Assembly (NCBI GenBank): GCA_028693885.1
Contig: JAQUUM010000008.1
Location: 1-19,452, forward strand
Direction: 5' to 3'
Origin: Bacilli bacterium
Lineage (GTDB): Bacteria > Bacillota_I > Bacilli_A > ML615J-28 > CAG-698
DNA: 19,452 nt
The notes beneath the pieces were generated by a model. It did no database searches. It had not been told where the DNA came from and was given only the letters and a program-made list of their open reading frames with translations. Shown here piece by piece: positions 8,023-14,700 of the stretch. The position numbers and the translations under genes were made by a program. Within the stretch, counting starts at the first letter, position 1, and each line of letters begins with the position of its first letter.

Positions 8023-8051
8023 AGATTTATCAAAGCAATTGATGTTATAAT
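8023..8051 (+). promoter_or_regulatory. Extended -10 promoter of lipoprotein gene 1
   Basis: TGTTATAAT (8043-8051) is a perfect extended -10. The -35 position (8023-8028, AGATTT) is poor. An untranslated leader of about 100 bases would follow. The identical copy is at 10708-10736. Confidence 0.65.
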
Positions 8052-8081
8052 ATTAGTAAGAGGAATAATATATAAAGCAAC

Positions 8082-8123
8082 GTGAGGAAACAAGGATTTT
8101 AAAATTGATTTTCTCACCTTTTT
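8082..8123 (+). promoter_or_regulatory. Leader hairpin, possible attenuator, of lipoprotein gene 1
   Basis: GTGAGGAAA (8082-8090) pairs with TTTTCTCAC (8109-8117), a 9-bp stem with one G-U pair and an 18-base AT-rich loop, followed by a CTTTTT run. It sits between the promoter and the start codon, so it could terminate transcription early or shape translation. An identical copy lies at 10767-10808. Confidence 0.45.
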
Positions 8124-8157
8124 GATTAGTCATTATTATTAATAATTAGGGGGAAAG

Positions 8158-10062
8158 ATGTTTAAACTTAAAAGAGTTTTGATATTATTGTTTATGTTGT
8201 TTGCTAGCATAACATTAGCAGGTTGTGCTAGCAAAGGTAATTTTGTGGGTATAGTTAGTGCTACAGAATTTGAATTTGATGAAACTTTTATGTATACGGA
8301 AGTTTCAAATACAACAACTACGTATTCGTTCATTGATCAGATTGTTGTAAGTAATGAAGCAACTTGGGCTTTATATAGTGATATTTCAGCAACCAATGAA
8401 ATTGTTTCAAAAACAATAGATCTTTCAGTTGGAAATAATTTTGTATATATACTAGTTACAAGAGGTAGCGAAGTTAAAGTATATACAGTTACAGTTACAA
8501 GACTAGATGCACCTTCAATTGATTTCGAAGATGATGAAATTAATATTGAAGTAGGAGAAAGTATTACCTTAAATCCTATTTTAAATGATATTGATAGTAT
8601 TGACTTAGTTAATTTTACTACATTGGAAACAGATTTGATTAGTATTGATGGTGCTTTAGTTACAGCTACAGCTGTTGGAACTGCAACAGTTACTGTTACT
8701 TTATCAACTGATAGTAATATATCAGATACTATTACTATTACGATAACTCAATCAAGTTCAACTATTCTAACTGCTTTAGAATTAAGTGCTATTGATACTT
8801 TTTTAGGAGTAGGCGGAAGTGCACTGTTAATAGTTACACCAACTCCTTTTATTGCATCTAATGCAGTAACATGGAATAGTAGTGATTGTAGTGTTGCTAC
8901 AGTTTCTCCAACTGGATTAGTTAGTGCTGTTGGTGTAGGTGTAACTACAGTTACAGCAACTTCCAAATTAGATACTTCAATAACTGGTACTATCAAATTA
9001 TATGTAAATGATGTAAATGGGCCGGGTACAATTACTATAGAGGGTGATGAATACGTTAAGATAGGTCTTACTAGTCAATTGTCAGTTTCGTATGAAAATA
9101 ACTATTATTCTAGTTTGTGTTGGGTTTCTTCTAAAACTAGTGTTGCAATAGTGTCTGAAACTGGACTTGTAACAGGTCTTTCAGTAGGCACTACAGTTGT
9201 TAGGGTTACGTTAGGGCCGACTGGTGAATTTTCAAAAGATATTATAATTAGAGTTATTACACATCCATATCCAATGATTTCTATTTCTGGACCTAATCAA
9301 GTTAATAAAGATAGTAGTATTACTTTAACTGCTAGTGCAAATATAAGTGGTGATATTCTATGGGAATCAAGTGATTTTAATATAGCAATAGTTAATAATG
9401 GCCAAGTATACGGTATTGCAGCAGGGGCTGTAACAATTACTGCATATTTTGCGGATAATATATATAATAGGTCAAGTATTAATATAACTGTTATTGATCC
9501 TGATGCTGTTGATGAAAATCCAACTTCTCTAACTATAAATGCAACTGAGACTGTATTTGCAAGGGACACGACTTCTCAATTATCAGTAGAGGGAGAGTAT
9601 GCTGTTACATGGAGTAGTAGTATAACAGGAATAGCAACAGTTGATAGTAGTGGTTTAGTTATAGGAATTGGACCTGGTAATGTAATAATTACAGCTGCTT
9701 TAGTAGCTGATCCTAATGTAAAAGGAACAATTAATTTAACAGTTTGTTTAGCAGATGGATTTTTGAATGTAAAAGTATATCAGAGTAGTGAAGTTGGCGG
9801 AGCAATTGGCATTGGTTTAACTACAATTTCTAAGGATTTGGCTGATAGTGAACCTGGATACTATCAAGTTTATATTTATGATATATCGGGTTATTCAATT
9901 AGTCGTATAGCATGTACAATAACTACTCATAATAGTTCTGTTTGTACTGTTAGTACATATGGTGCTATTACTGCGGTATCTGCTGGAACAACAGAAATTA
10001 GTGTTACGTATGAAGACATCGTTGGATACGTAATTTTAACTATTGTAGATGATATTAATTAA
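8158..10062 (+). CDS. Lipoprotein with bacterial Ig-like (BIg_2) repeats, copy 1
   Basis: 634 residues with a strong GGGGGAAAG ribosome site. The signal peptide ends in the lipobox LAGC (C23), so it is a membrane-anchored surface protein. Residues about 27-115 form a beta-rich region ending in YTVTVTRL, reminiscent of cadherin-like domains. Then come about six Ig-like modules with the BIg_2 pattern (W-S-S...ATV...G-L-V...G-x-x-x-I-T-x): A 119-197, X 205-283, Y 290-367, D 372-446, B 456-529 and a longer C-terminal module C 530-629 with two cysteines (C586, C596). BIg_2 domains occur in adhesins and cell-surface proteins. No LPXTG, toxin or enzyme domain is visible. Its first 103 codons are identical to the gene at 10843. 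Product type is certain; ligand is unknown. Confidence 0.85.
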   Translation: MFKLKRVLILLFMLFASITLAGCASKGNFVGIVSATEFEFDETFMYTEVSNTTTTYSFIDQIVVSNEATWALYSDISATNEIVSKTIDLSVGNNFVYILVTRGSEVKVYTVTVTRLDAPSIDFEDDEINIEVGESITLNPILNDIDSIDLVNFTTLETDLISIDGALVTATAVGTATVTVTLSTDSNISDTITITITQSSSTILTALELSAIDTFLGVGGSALLIVTPTPFIASNAVTWNSSDCSVATVSPTGLVSAVGVGVTTVTATSKLDTSITGTIKLYVNDVNGPGTITIEGDEYVKIGLTSQLSVSYENNYYSSLCWVSSKTSVAIVSETGLVTGLSVGTTVVRVTLGPTGEFSKDIIIRVITHPYPMISISGPNQVNKDSSITLTASANISGDILWESSDFNIAIVNNGQVYGIAAGAVTITAYFADNIYNRSSINITVIDPDAVDENPTSLTINATETVFARDTTSQLSVEGEYAVTWSSSITGIATVDSSGLVIGIGPGNVIITAALVADPNVKGTINLTVCLADGFLNVKVYQSSEVGGAIGIGLTTISKDLADSEPGYYQVYIYDISGYSISRIACTITTHNSSVCTVSTYGAITAVSAGTTEISVTYEDIVGYVILTIVDDIN

Positions 10063-10080
10063 CGGAATTGATATTGCTCT

Positions 10081-10119
10081 AAGTCTTAGGACTAAGTGAG
10101 AGATAAAGTCTCTCGCTTT
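10081..10119 (+). repeat. Hairpin element between lipoprotein 1 and the small gene, copy 1
   Basis: AAGTGAGAGA (10094-10103) and TCTCTCGCTT (10109-10118) form a 10-bp stem with one G-U pair, preceded by AAGTCTTAGGACT. A closely related element with AAGCCTCAGGACG lies at 10522-10561. The corresponding gap in unit 2 (12775-12818) lacks the hairpin while its flanks still match, so the element looks inserted here or deleted there. It may reduce read-through into the small gene. Confidence 0.55.
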
Positions 10120-10138
10120 ATAGTATAAAGGATAAATA

Positions 10139-10468
10139 ATGGAAAAATTTTTAGATGTTAGAGAAAAATATAAAAGAAAAAATTTGATTTTATTTAATCA
10201 AAATAGTTTATCAATTAAAGCACTTAATGATTCGTTTAATAAAACAAATCATAAAGTATTAATATTATGGGCTTTTAAAAATATTGATAGGATCTATCAA
10301 GAATTAAAGAATAATCATTTTGATGATGAAAGAATTAAAGAAGCTATTCTTTTATGTAAAAGATGGAAAGAAGGCTTAGTAAAGATGAAAGAAGCTAAAG
10401 CTTCAATTCTAAAAGTTCATGCAATTGCTAAATGTAGGATTGTCAATGATGTGAGACCAAAAAGATAA
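10139..10468 (+). pseudogene. Truncated Imm_5-like protein gene, copy 1
   Basis: 109 residues. The first 98 are nearly identical to the 178-residue product of 12819-13355, with only a few substitutions such as K/E at residue 27. After the shared HAIAK the frame continues into 11 unrelated residues (CRIVNDVRPKR) and stops. The missing part is the second helical half containing the HAxxTAHVxTHAxG-like region, the best conserved stretch of the family. The break coincides with the end of the duplicated unit at 10432/13112, so truncation by recombination is the likely cause. It keeps an intact start and an AAAGGA site, so a short product could still be made. Probably non-functional. Confidence 0.75.
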
Positions 10469-10474
10469 AATAAA

Positions 10475-10494
10475 AATTATAGTAGTGTATAATT
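10475..10494 (+). promoter_or_regulatory. Palindromic -10 region upstream of the second unit
   Basis: AATTATA (10475-10481), 6 bases, TATAATT (10488-10494). The right half contains TATAAT. A transcript from it would start near 10500 and meet the terminator at 10537-10561, giving an RNA of roughly 60 bases. A similar palindrome lies at 17524-17546. Confidence 0.35.
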
Positions 10495-10521
10495 ATTTGT
10501 GATGAGCTTGGGAAACTTTAG

Positions 10522-10561
10522 AAGCCTCAGGACGAAGTGGGAGATGCGTCTCTCACTTTTT
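10522..10561 (+). terminator. Hairpin element copy 2 / terminator before unit 2
   Basis: AAGCCTCAGGACG followed by GTGGGAGA / TCTCTCAC and TTTTT. Its hairpin part equals 7852-7876. Its upstream box matches the element at 10081-10119. It ends transcription from the truncated Imm_5-like gene. Confidence 0.6.
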
Positions 10562-10627
10562 AATTTTATAAAATAAAAAGAGTAATATTAAAAAATATTG
10601 TTAATATATATTAGATACTAAATTGTT

Positions 10628-10655
10628 AAGCAAGAGGAGTGTCTCTTGCTTTTTT
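10628..10655 (+). terminator. Terminator-like hairpin before lipoprotein gene 2
   Basis: Exact copy of the 7943-7970 hairpin (9-bp stem plus T run). Confidence 0.75.
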
Positions 10656-10707
10656 AAATATATCTTATATGAATATTAAGTTTAAGTTTTTCTCACTTTT
10701 TAAAGGT

Positions 10708-10736
10708 AGATTTATCAAAGCAATTGATGTTATAAT
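10708..10736 (+). promoter_or_regulatory. Extended -10 promoter of lipoprotein gene 2
   Basis: Exact copy of the promoter at 8023-8051, with TGTTATAAT at 10728-10736. Confidence 0.65.
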
Positions 10737-10766
10737 ATTAGTAAGAGGAATAATATATAAAGCAAC

Positions 10767-10808
10767 GTGAGGAAACAAGGATTTTAAAATTGATTTTCTC
10801 ACCTTTTT
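10767..10808 (+). promoter_or_regulatory. Leader hairpin of lipoprotein gene 2
   Basis: Exact copy of the 8082-8123 stem-loop with its trailing T run. Both lipoprotein genes would therefore share any attenuation or RNA-level control. Confidence 0.45.
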
Positions 10809-10842
10809 GATTAGTCATTATTATTAATAATTAGGGGGAAAG

Positions 10843-12774
10843 ATGTTTAAACTTAAAAGAGTTTTGATATTATTGTTTATGTTGTTTGCTAGCATAACAT
10901 TAGCAGGTTGTGCTAGCAAAGGTAATTTTGTGGGTATAGTTAGTGCTACAGAATTTGAATTTGATGAAACTTTTATGTATACGGAAGTTTCAAATACAAC
11001 AACTACGTATTCGTTCATTGATCAGATTGTTGTAAGTAATGAAGCAACTTGGGCTTTATATAGTGATATTTCAGCAACCAATGAAATTGTTTCAAAAACA
11101 ATAGATCTTTCAGTTGGAAATAATTTTGTATATATACTAGTTACAAGAGGTAGAAAAACCAAATTATATACAGTTACAGTTACAAGATTAAATGCACCCG
11201 CAATTGATTTTGAAGATGATGAAATTACTATGGAAATAGGAGAAAGTATTACCTTAAATCCTATTTTAAATGATATTGATAGTATTGACTTAGTTACGTT
11301 TACTACATTGGAAACTGATTTGATTAGGATTGATGGTGCTTTAGTTACAGCTACAGCTGTTGGAACTGCAATTATTACAGCGAGCTTAGTATATGATACA
11401 AGTGTTAGTTCAAGTATTATTATAACTGTTATTGACAATCCCAAATCTCTAACCATAAATGCAACCGATACTGTATTTGAAAGGGGAAGTACTTCACAAT
11501 TATCAATTGAAGGTGGATATGAGGTTACATGGAGTAGTAATATAACGAAAATAGCAGATGTTGACAGTAATGGTTTAGTTACAGGCATTACATTTGGAAA
11601 TATAATAATTACGGCTTCTTTAGTTACTGATCCTAATGTAAAAGGTACAATTACTCTAACAGTCTATTTAGCAGATTATGCTTTATTAAATGTAAAAATA
11701 TATAAAAGTAGTGCGATTGGCGGTTCATCAGGCATTGGTTTAACTAAAATTTCTAAGAACTTAGCTGATAGCAAAAATGGATTTTATAAAGTTTATGCCT
11801 ATGATAAAACTGGAGCTCTTGGGAATTCGATTAGTCAAAAAGCATGTACAATAACAACTAGTAATAGTTCTATTTGTAAAGTTAGTGAGTATGGAGATAT
11901 TAATGCTTTATCTACAGGTACAGTATCAATTTTTGTTAGGTATGGTGAATTTCTAGGTATTATAACTTTAACAATTATAGATAATAGTGATGAAACAGCA
12001 TTTTATGTTTTTGGACCTAATCTAGTTGATAAAGATGCTCAAATTACATTAACTGCTATTACATCTATAATTGGTAATATTTTATGGGAATCAAGTGATA
12101 CTAATGTAGCGTTAGTTAATAATGGCCAAATATATGGTGTTGCAGCTGGCACTGCAACAATTACGGCATATTTTGAAGATGGTATAGATATTAGGTCAAG
12201 TATGGATGTAACTGTTATTGATTCTGATGCAAGTGGAGATTTAATTATAATTGCTACTAAAACTATATTCTTTAAAAAAGAGATATATCAATTATCAGTA
12301 GATGGGGATAAAGATGTTATATGGAGTAGTAGTAATACAGAAATAGCAACAGTTGATAGTGATGGGGGAGTCACAAGTGTTGAATCTGGCACTGCAACGA
12401 TTACAGCCTCTTTAGTAACTGACCCTAGTGTAAAAGGAACAATTAATATAATAGTTTGTGCAGCGCATTTTCGTCTTACTGTAAAAGTATATCAAAGTAG
12501 TGAAATAGGTGGAGTAAGGGGTGATGGTTTAACTACAATTTCTAAGACTCTAGCTAATAGTGAACATGGCTATTATCAAGTTTATATCTATGGTATTTCA
12601 GACTATCCATATGATTGTAGAAGATGTAATATAATATCAACTAATAGTTCAGTTTGTTCAATTAGTAATATCGGAACAATTACTGCGTTGTCAGCTGGTA
12701 CGACAATGATTTATGTTTCTTCTGGGGATGGCTATGGAATGGTAAAATTAACAATTGTAGATGATAGCAATTAA
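10843..12774 (+). CDS. Lipoprotein with bacterial Ig-like (BIg_2) repeats, copy 2
   Basis: 643 residues. Signal peptide, lipobox (C23) and residues 1-103 are identical to copy 1. After residue 103 the sequences diverge. Module order is A (119-197), B (201-274), C (275-379), D (385-459), B' (465-538), C' (539-640). B and C therefore occur twice, and the X and Y modules of copy 1 are missing. C-type modules share VKxYxSSxxGG, a TTIS-like strand and a Cys pair 10 residues apart (C335/C345; C595/C605). C' has one more cysteine, C592. The protein should be displayed on the cell surface. The gap to the downstream Imm_5-like gene is only 44 bases and has no hairpin, so those two are probably co-transcribed. 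Function is unknown; adhesion or surface variation is inferred from architecture. Confidence 0.85.
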   Translation: MFKLKRVLILLFMLFASITLAGCASKGNFVGIVSATEFEFDETFMYTEVSNTTTTYSFIDQIVVSNEATWALYSDISATNEIVSKTIDLSVGNNFVYILVTRGRKTKLYTVTVTRLNAPAIDFEDDEITMEIGESITLNPILNDIDSIDLVTFTTLETDLIRIDGALVTATAVGTAIITASLVYDTSVSSSIIITVIDNPKSLTINATDTVFERGSTSQLSIEGGYEVTWSSNITKIADVDSNGLVTGITFGNIIITASLVTDPNVKGTITLTVYLADYALLNVKIYKSSAIGGSSGIGLTKISKNLADSKNGFYKVYAYDKTGALGNSISQKACTITTSNSSICKVSEYGDINALSTGTVSIFVRYGEFLGIITLTIIDNSDETAFYVFGPNLVDKDAQITLTAITSIIGNILWESSDTNVALVNNGQIYGVAAGTATITAYFEDGIDIRSSMDVTVIDSDASGDLIIIATKTIFFKKEIYQLSVDGDKDVIWSSSNTEIATVDSDGGVTSVESGTATITASLVTDPSVKGTINIIVCAAHFRLTVKVYQSSEIGGVRGDGLTTISKTLANSEHGYYQVYIYGISDYPYDCRRCNIISTNSSVCSISNIGTITALSAGTTMIYVSSGDGYGMVKLTIVDDSN

Positions 12775-12818
12775 TAAACTGAAATTGCTTTAAACTTTAT
12801 AATTTTAAAGGAAGAATA

Positions 12819-13355
12819 ATGGAAAAATTTTTAGATGTTAGAGAAAAATATAAAAGAAAAAATTTGATTTTATTTAATCAAAATAGTTTATCAATTGAAG
12901 CACTTAATGATTCGTTTAATAAAACAAATCATAAAGTATTAATATTATGGGCTTTTAAAAATGTTGATAGGATCTATCAAGAATTAAAGAATAATAATTT
13001 TGATGATGAAAGAATTAAAGAAGCTATTCTTTTATGTAAGAGGTGGAAAGAAGGCTTAGTAAAGATGAAAGAAGCTAAAACTTCAATTCTAAAAGTTCAT
13101 GCAATTGCTAAAGAAGTTGATAGTTTAGAGTTAATTGCTTTATTACATGCTATAGCTCAAGGACTAAGTACTGTGCATGTTAAAACACATGCTATAGGGC
13201 TTGTATTATATGAACTAACTGCAATAGTTAGAAAATATGGAATTGATGATTTTTATCTTCAAGTGGATTCTAGAATCACTAATTACATTAGTGATTTAAA
13301 AGAAGTAAAAATGGAATTAGATAAAGATAATAATTGGGCAAGCTTTTTAAAATGA
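12819..13355 (+). CDS. Imm_5-like putative immunity protein
   Basis: 178 residues, probably all alpha-helical, no signal peptide or membrane segment, so cytoplasmic. The pattern resembles the Imm_5 'putative immunity protein' family: a helix with W around LILWAFKNVDRIYQEL (41-56), the block IKEAILLCKRWKEGLVKMKE (66-85), then HAIAQGLSTVHVKTHAIG (109-126), matching the family's A-x-x-TAHV-x-THA-x-G-like helix. Imm_5 was named from predicted polymorphic-toxin loci. No toxin domain is recognisable in the neighbouring lipoprotein, so an immunity role is not demonstrated. It follows the lipoprotein by 44 bases with a TAAAGGAAG site, ends with TGA, and is followed by a strong terminator. A truncated twin lies at 10139-10468. 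Confidence 0.65.
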   Translation: MEKFLDVREKYKRKNLILFNQNSLSIEALNDSFNKTNHKVLILWAFKNVDRIYQELKNNNFDDERIKEAILLCKRWKEGLVKMKEAKTSILKVHAIAKEVDSLELIALLHAIAQGLSTVHVKTHAIGLVLYELTAIVRKYGIDDFYLQVDSRITNYISDLKEVKMELDKDNNWASFLK

Positions 13356-13373
13356 ACTAATATGCAATATTAA

Positions 13374-13409
13374 AATAGGTAAAAGGAGATTCTTTTACCT
13401 ATTAATTTT
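13374..13409 (+). terminator. Terminator after the Imm_5-like gene
   Basis: AATAGGTAAAAG (13374-13385) and CTTTTACCTATT (13392-13403) form a perfect 12-bp stem with a 6-base loop, followed by AATTTT. Confidence 0.8.
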
Positions 13410-13411
13410 AT

Positions 13412-13434
13412 AAGCAAAAATAATGTTTTTGCTT
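13412..13434 (+). terminator. Second hairpin in the same gap
   Basis: AAGCAAAAA / TTTTTGCTT, 9-bp perfect stem with loop TAATG. It could act as a back-up terminator on either strand. Confidence 0.45.
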
Positions 13435-13435
13435 G

Positions 13436-13488
13436 TTAACGCGGAAAACGTGAAAAATTAATAATATTTTAACGTTGAAAACGTGAAA
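13436..13488 (+). repeat. Pair of 20-bp direct repeats
   Basis: TTAACGCGGAAAACGTGAAA (13436-13455) and TTAACGTTGAAAACGTGAAA (13469-13488) match at 18 of 20 positions, 33 bases apart. The core GAAAACGTGAAA resembles the repeats upstream of the two DUF4143 ATPase genes. Confidence 0.6.
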
Positions 13489-13500
13489 TGTTTTAAAAAA

Positions 13501-13540
13501 TAAAAGAGTAATGTTAAAAATATTGTTAATATATATATTA
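13501..13540 (+). repeat. Recurring GAGTAAT element, fourth copy
   Basis: GAGTAAT (13506-13512) followed 20 bases later by TTAATATATATATTA (13526-13540), as at 7895, 10580 and 13610. Confidence 0.5.
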
Positions 13541-13583
13541 AGCTAATCAAAAAAATATAAATGTTTTAAAATAATAATAATTG

Positions 13584-13592
13584 TGTTAGAAT
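13584..13592 (+). promoter_or_regulatory. Candidate extended -10 promoter of the NYN gene
   Basis: TGTTAGAAT (13584-13592) resembles the TGT-plus-TATAAT type used at 741 and 8043. No clear -35 is seen. The transcript would start near 13599 and carry the GAGTAAT element and the palindrome at its 5' end. Confidence 0.4.
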
Positions 13593-13609
13593 TAACTGTA
13601 TTAAAAAAA

Positions 13610-13655
13610 GAGTAATATTAATTTATTCTACTAATATATATTAAGTAGAATAAAT
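13610..13655 (+). promoter_or_regulatory. Perfect 12-bp inverted repeat just upstream of the NYN gene ribosome site
   Basis: After a fifth GAGTAAT box (13610-13616), ATTTATTCTACT (13621-13632) and AGTAGAATAAAT (13644-13655) are exact reverse complements around AATATATATTA. The stem ends two bases before the GTGAGGAG ribosome site (13658-13665). It could be a protein operator, or an mRNA hairpin controlling stability or translation. It is not a terminator, since no T run follows. Confidence 0.65.
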
Positions 13656-13670
13656 TTGTGAGGAGTAAAA

Positions 13671-14474
13671 ATGGAAAAACATGAGAAGAACGGAAAAATA
13701 AAAAAAATAGCTTTACTGATTGATTATGATAATTTCACTCAAGAAAAGTATTTTCCGGTTTTATTTGAAGAATTAAATGAAATAGGAGACATAATAATAA
13801 AATATGCTTTTTATTCAAATTTAAGCGATGGGACTATTAAAGAAAAGTTTATTAAATATGGGATAGAACCAATGTCACAGATAGCATATTCTAAATATAA
13901 AAATGCAGTTGATATTAGAATCACAATCGAAGCAATGTCACTGTTAGAAAAAGATTATATTGATTGTATATGTCTAGCTTCTAGTGATAGTGATTTTACA
14001 CCTTTAGTAAAAACCTTACAAAAAGCTAATAAATATGTAGTAGGAGCAGGAGACAATAGAGCAACTGAAGATTATAAAAATAGTTTCAACACTTTTATAA
14101 GTGTTGAAAAGATTATTGCTCCAGTTGAAGCAACAAAAAGAATAGAAGATAAAAAAGAATCCAAAGAAACAGAAGAAATAAAAGCTTTAGTAAAATTAGT
14201 CGATAATATTATCGATACTAATTTAGATGAAGATGGCTTTGCTGATTTTTCTTATGTTGTATTAACATTAAAAAAACAAATGAGAGATTTTAATCCAAAG
14301 AACTATGGTTCTATTACTAATAAGACAGTTCAATTCTTTATCAATGATTTGAAAGACTATTATGTTTTAGCATGTAATGATTTAGTTTATAAGATTAAGA
14401 AGAAAATGGATATTCCTATTACTAAGAAGATGGATAAACCTTTTATTAAAAATAAAGTTATTAAAAAGAAATAA
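13671..14474 (+). CDS. NYN-domain RNase-like protein with OST-HTH/LOTUS-like C-terminus
   Basis: 267 residues. The N-terminal 150 residues form a NYN (PIN-like, LabA/DUF88-type) domain: ALLIDYDNF with D18, D20 and N21, then AVDIRITIEAM with D81, and CLASSDSDFTPLV with D106 and D108. These are the acidic residues that bind metal in PIN/NYN nucleases. After a charged linker (about 152-172), residues about 175-240 fit the OST-HTH/LOTUS fold often attached to bacterial NYN proteins (DGFADFSYVVLTLKK, then KTVQFFINDLKDYYVL). The tail from 241 is very lysine-rich. The inferred role is cytoplasmic RNA cleavage with the LOTUS part binding RNA. The gene stands alone between its own promoter region and a terminator that overlaps its stop codon. 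The substrate is unknown. Confidence 0.85.
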   Translation: MEKHEKNGKIKKIALLIDYDNFTQEKYFPVLFEELNEIGDIIIKYAFYSNLSDGTIKEKFIKYGIEPMSQIAYSKYKNAVDIRITIEAMSLLEKDYIDCICLASSDSDFTPLVKTLQKANKYVVGAGDNRATEDYKNSFNTFISVEKIIAPVEATKRIEDKKESKETEEIKALVKLVDNIIDTNLDEDGFADFSYVVLTLKKQMRDFNPKNYGSITNKTVQFFINDLKDYYVLACNDLVYKIKKKMDIPITKKMDKPFIKNKVIKKK

Positions 14475-14495
14475 GAGTTGAACTCTTATTTTTTT
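14470..14495 (+). terminator. Terminator of the NYN gene
   Basis: AATAAGAGT (14470-14478), loop TGA, ACTCTTATT (14482-14490), then T run. It overlaps the TAA stop codon at 14472-14474. Confidence 0.85.
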
Positions 14496-14547
14496 AATAT
14501 AAAAGTCAAACTTAATGCTAAATTATTTCAAAACTGCATATAGTTTT

Positions 14548-14650
14548 TTCCACAAAAGTGGGAATTACTATTTTAATTTAATAACAAAAATAAGTTATGT
14601 GTCGAAAAATGTAAAAAACAACAAAAATTATGTGCCGAAAAGTGTGAAAA
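14548..14650 (+). repeat. Iteron-like repeats upstream of the first DUF4143 ATPase gene
   Basis: Three related units: TTCCACAAAAGTGGGAA (14548-14564), then GTGTCGAAAAATGTAAAAA and GTGCCGAAAAGTGTGAAAA inside 14595-14617 and 14628-14650, the last two 33 bases apart. The first unit is almost the same as the repeats at 16066-16128 before the other ATPase gene. Each unit is itself weakly palindromic. Confidence 0.65.
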
Positions 14651-14653
14651 GCA

Positions 14654-14687
14654 TTGCATTTTTAACATTAAAATGATATAGTATAAT
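14654..14687 (+). promoter_or_regulatory. Promoter of the first DUF4143 ATPase gene
   Basis: TTGCAT (14654-14659), 17 bases, TATAGT (14677-14682), overlapping an even better TATAAT (14682-14687). Either choice puts transcription start just before the GAGGTG ribosome site. Confidence 0.5.
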
Positions 14688-14700
14688 TGTGAGGTGCGTT

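Larger units (their letters stand above)
7849..8468 (+). repeat. 620-bp exact direct repeat, copy 1 (leader plus lipoprotein N-terminus)
   Basis: Reading both copies side by side, I see no difference between 7849-8468 and 10534-11153 (constant offset 2685). The repeat covers the terminator-like hairpins, promoter, leader and the first 103 codons of the lipoprotein gene. Homology continues, but diverged and rearranged, into the rest of the lipoprotein gene. It returns at about 98% in the small gene up to 10432 (offset 2680). Confidence 0.9.
10534..11153 (+). repeat. 620-bp exact direct repeat, copy 2
   Basis: Identical in my reading to 7849-8468. It contains the copy-2 GAGTAAT element (10580-10613) and everything needed to transcribe and export the second lipoprotein. 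In the gap 10469-10842 this repeat plus the palindrome at 10475 account for nearly all of the sequence. Exact identity followed by strong divergence suggests recent gene conversion or selection on the leader. Confidence 0.9.

Noticed and set aside
11022..11588. Minus-strand open frame of 188 codons, with similar ones at 8139-8333, 8748-8996, 9297-9569 and 10824-11018
   Set aside because: They are antisense to Ig-repeat lipoprotein genes, where Thr/Val/Ser-rich codons leave few stops on the other strand. No ribosome sites or recognisable motifs.
8158..12774. Lipoproteins as polymorphic toxins, prompted by the neighbouring Imm_5-like genes
   Set aside because: The C-termini are Ig-like modules repeated inside copy 2, not a unique toxin tip; no catalytic motif is visible.
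14689..14700. GTG at 14689 as the start of the first DUF4143 ATPase
   Set aside because: It directly follows the TATAAT box at 14682-14687, and the GAGGTG inside this stretch is the ribosome site for the ATG at 14701.
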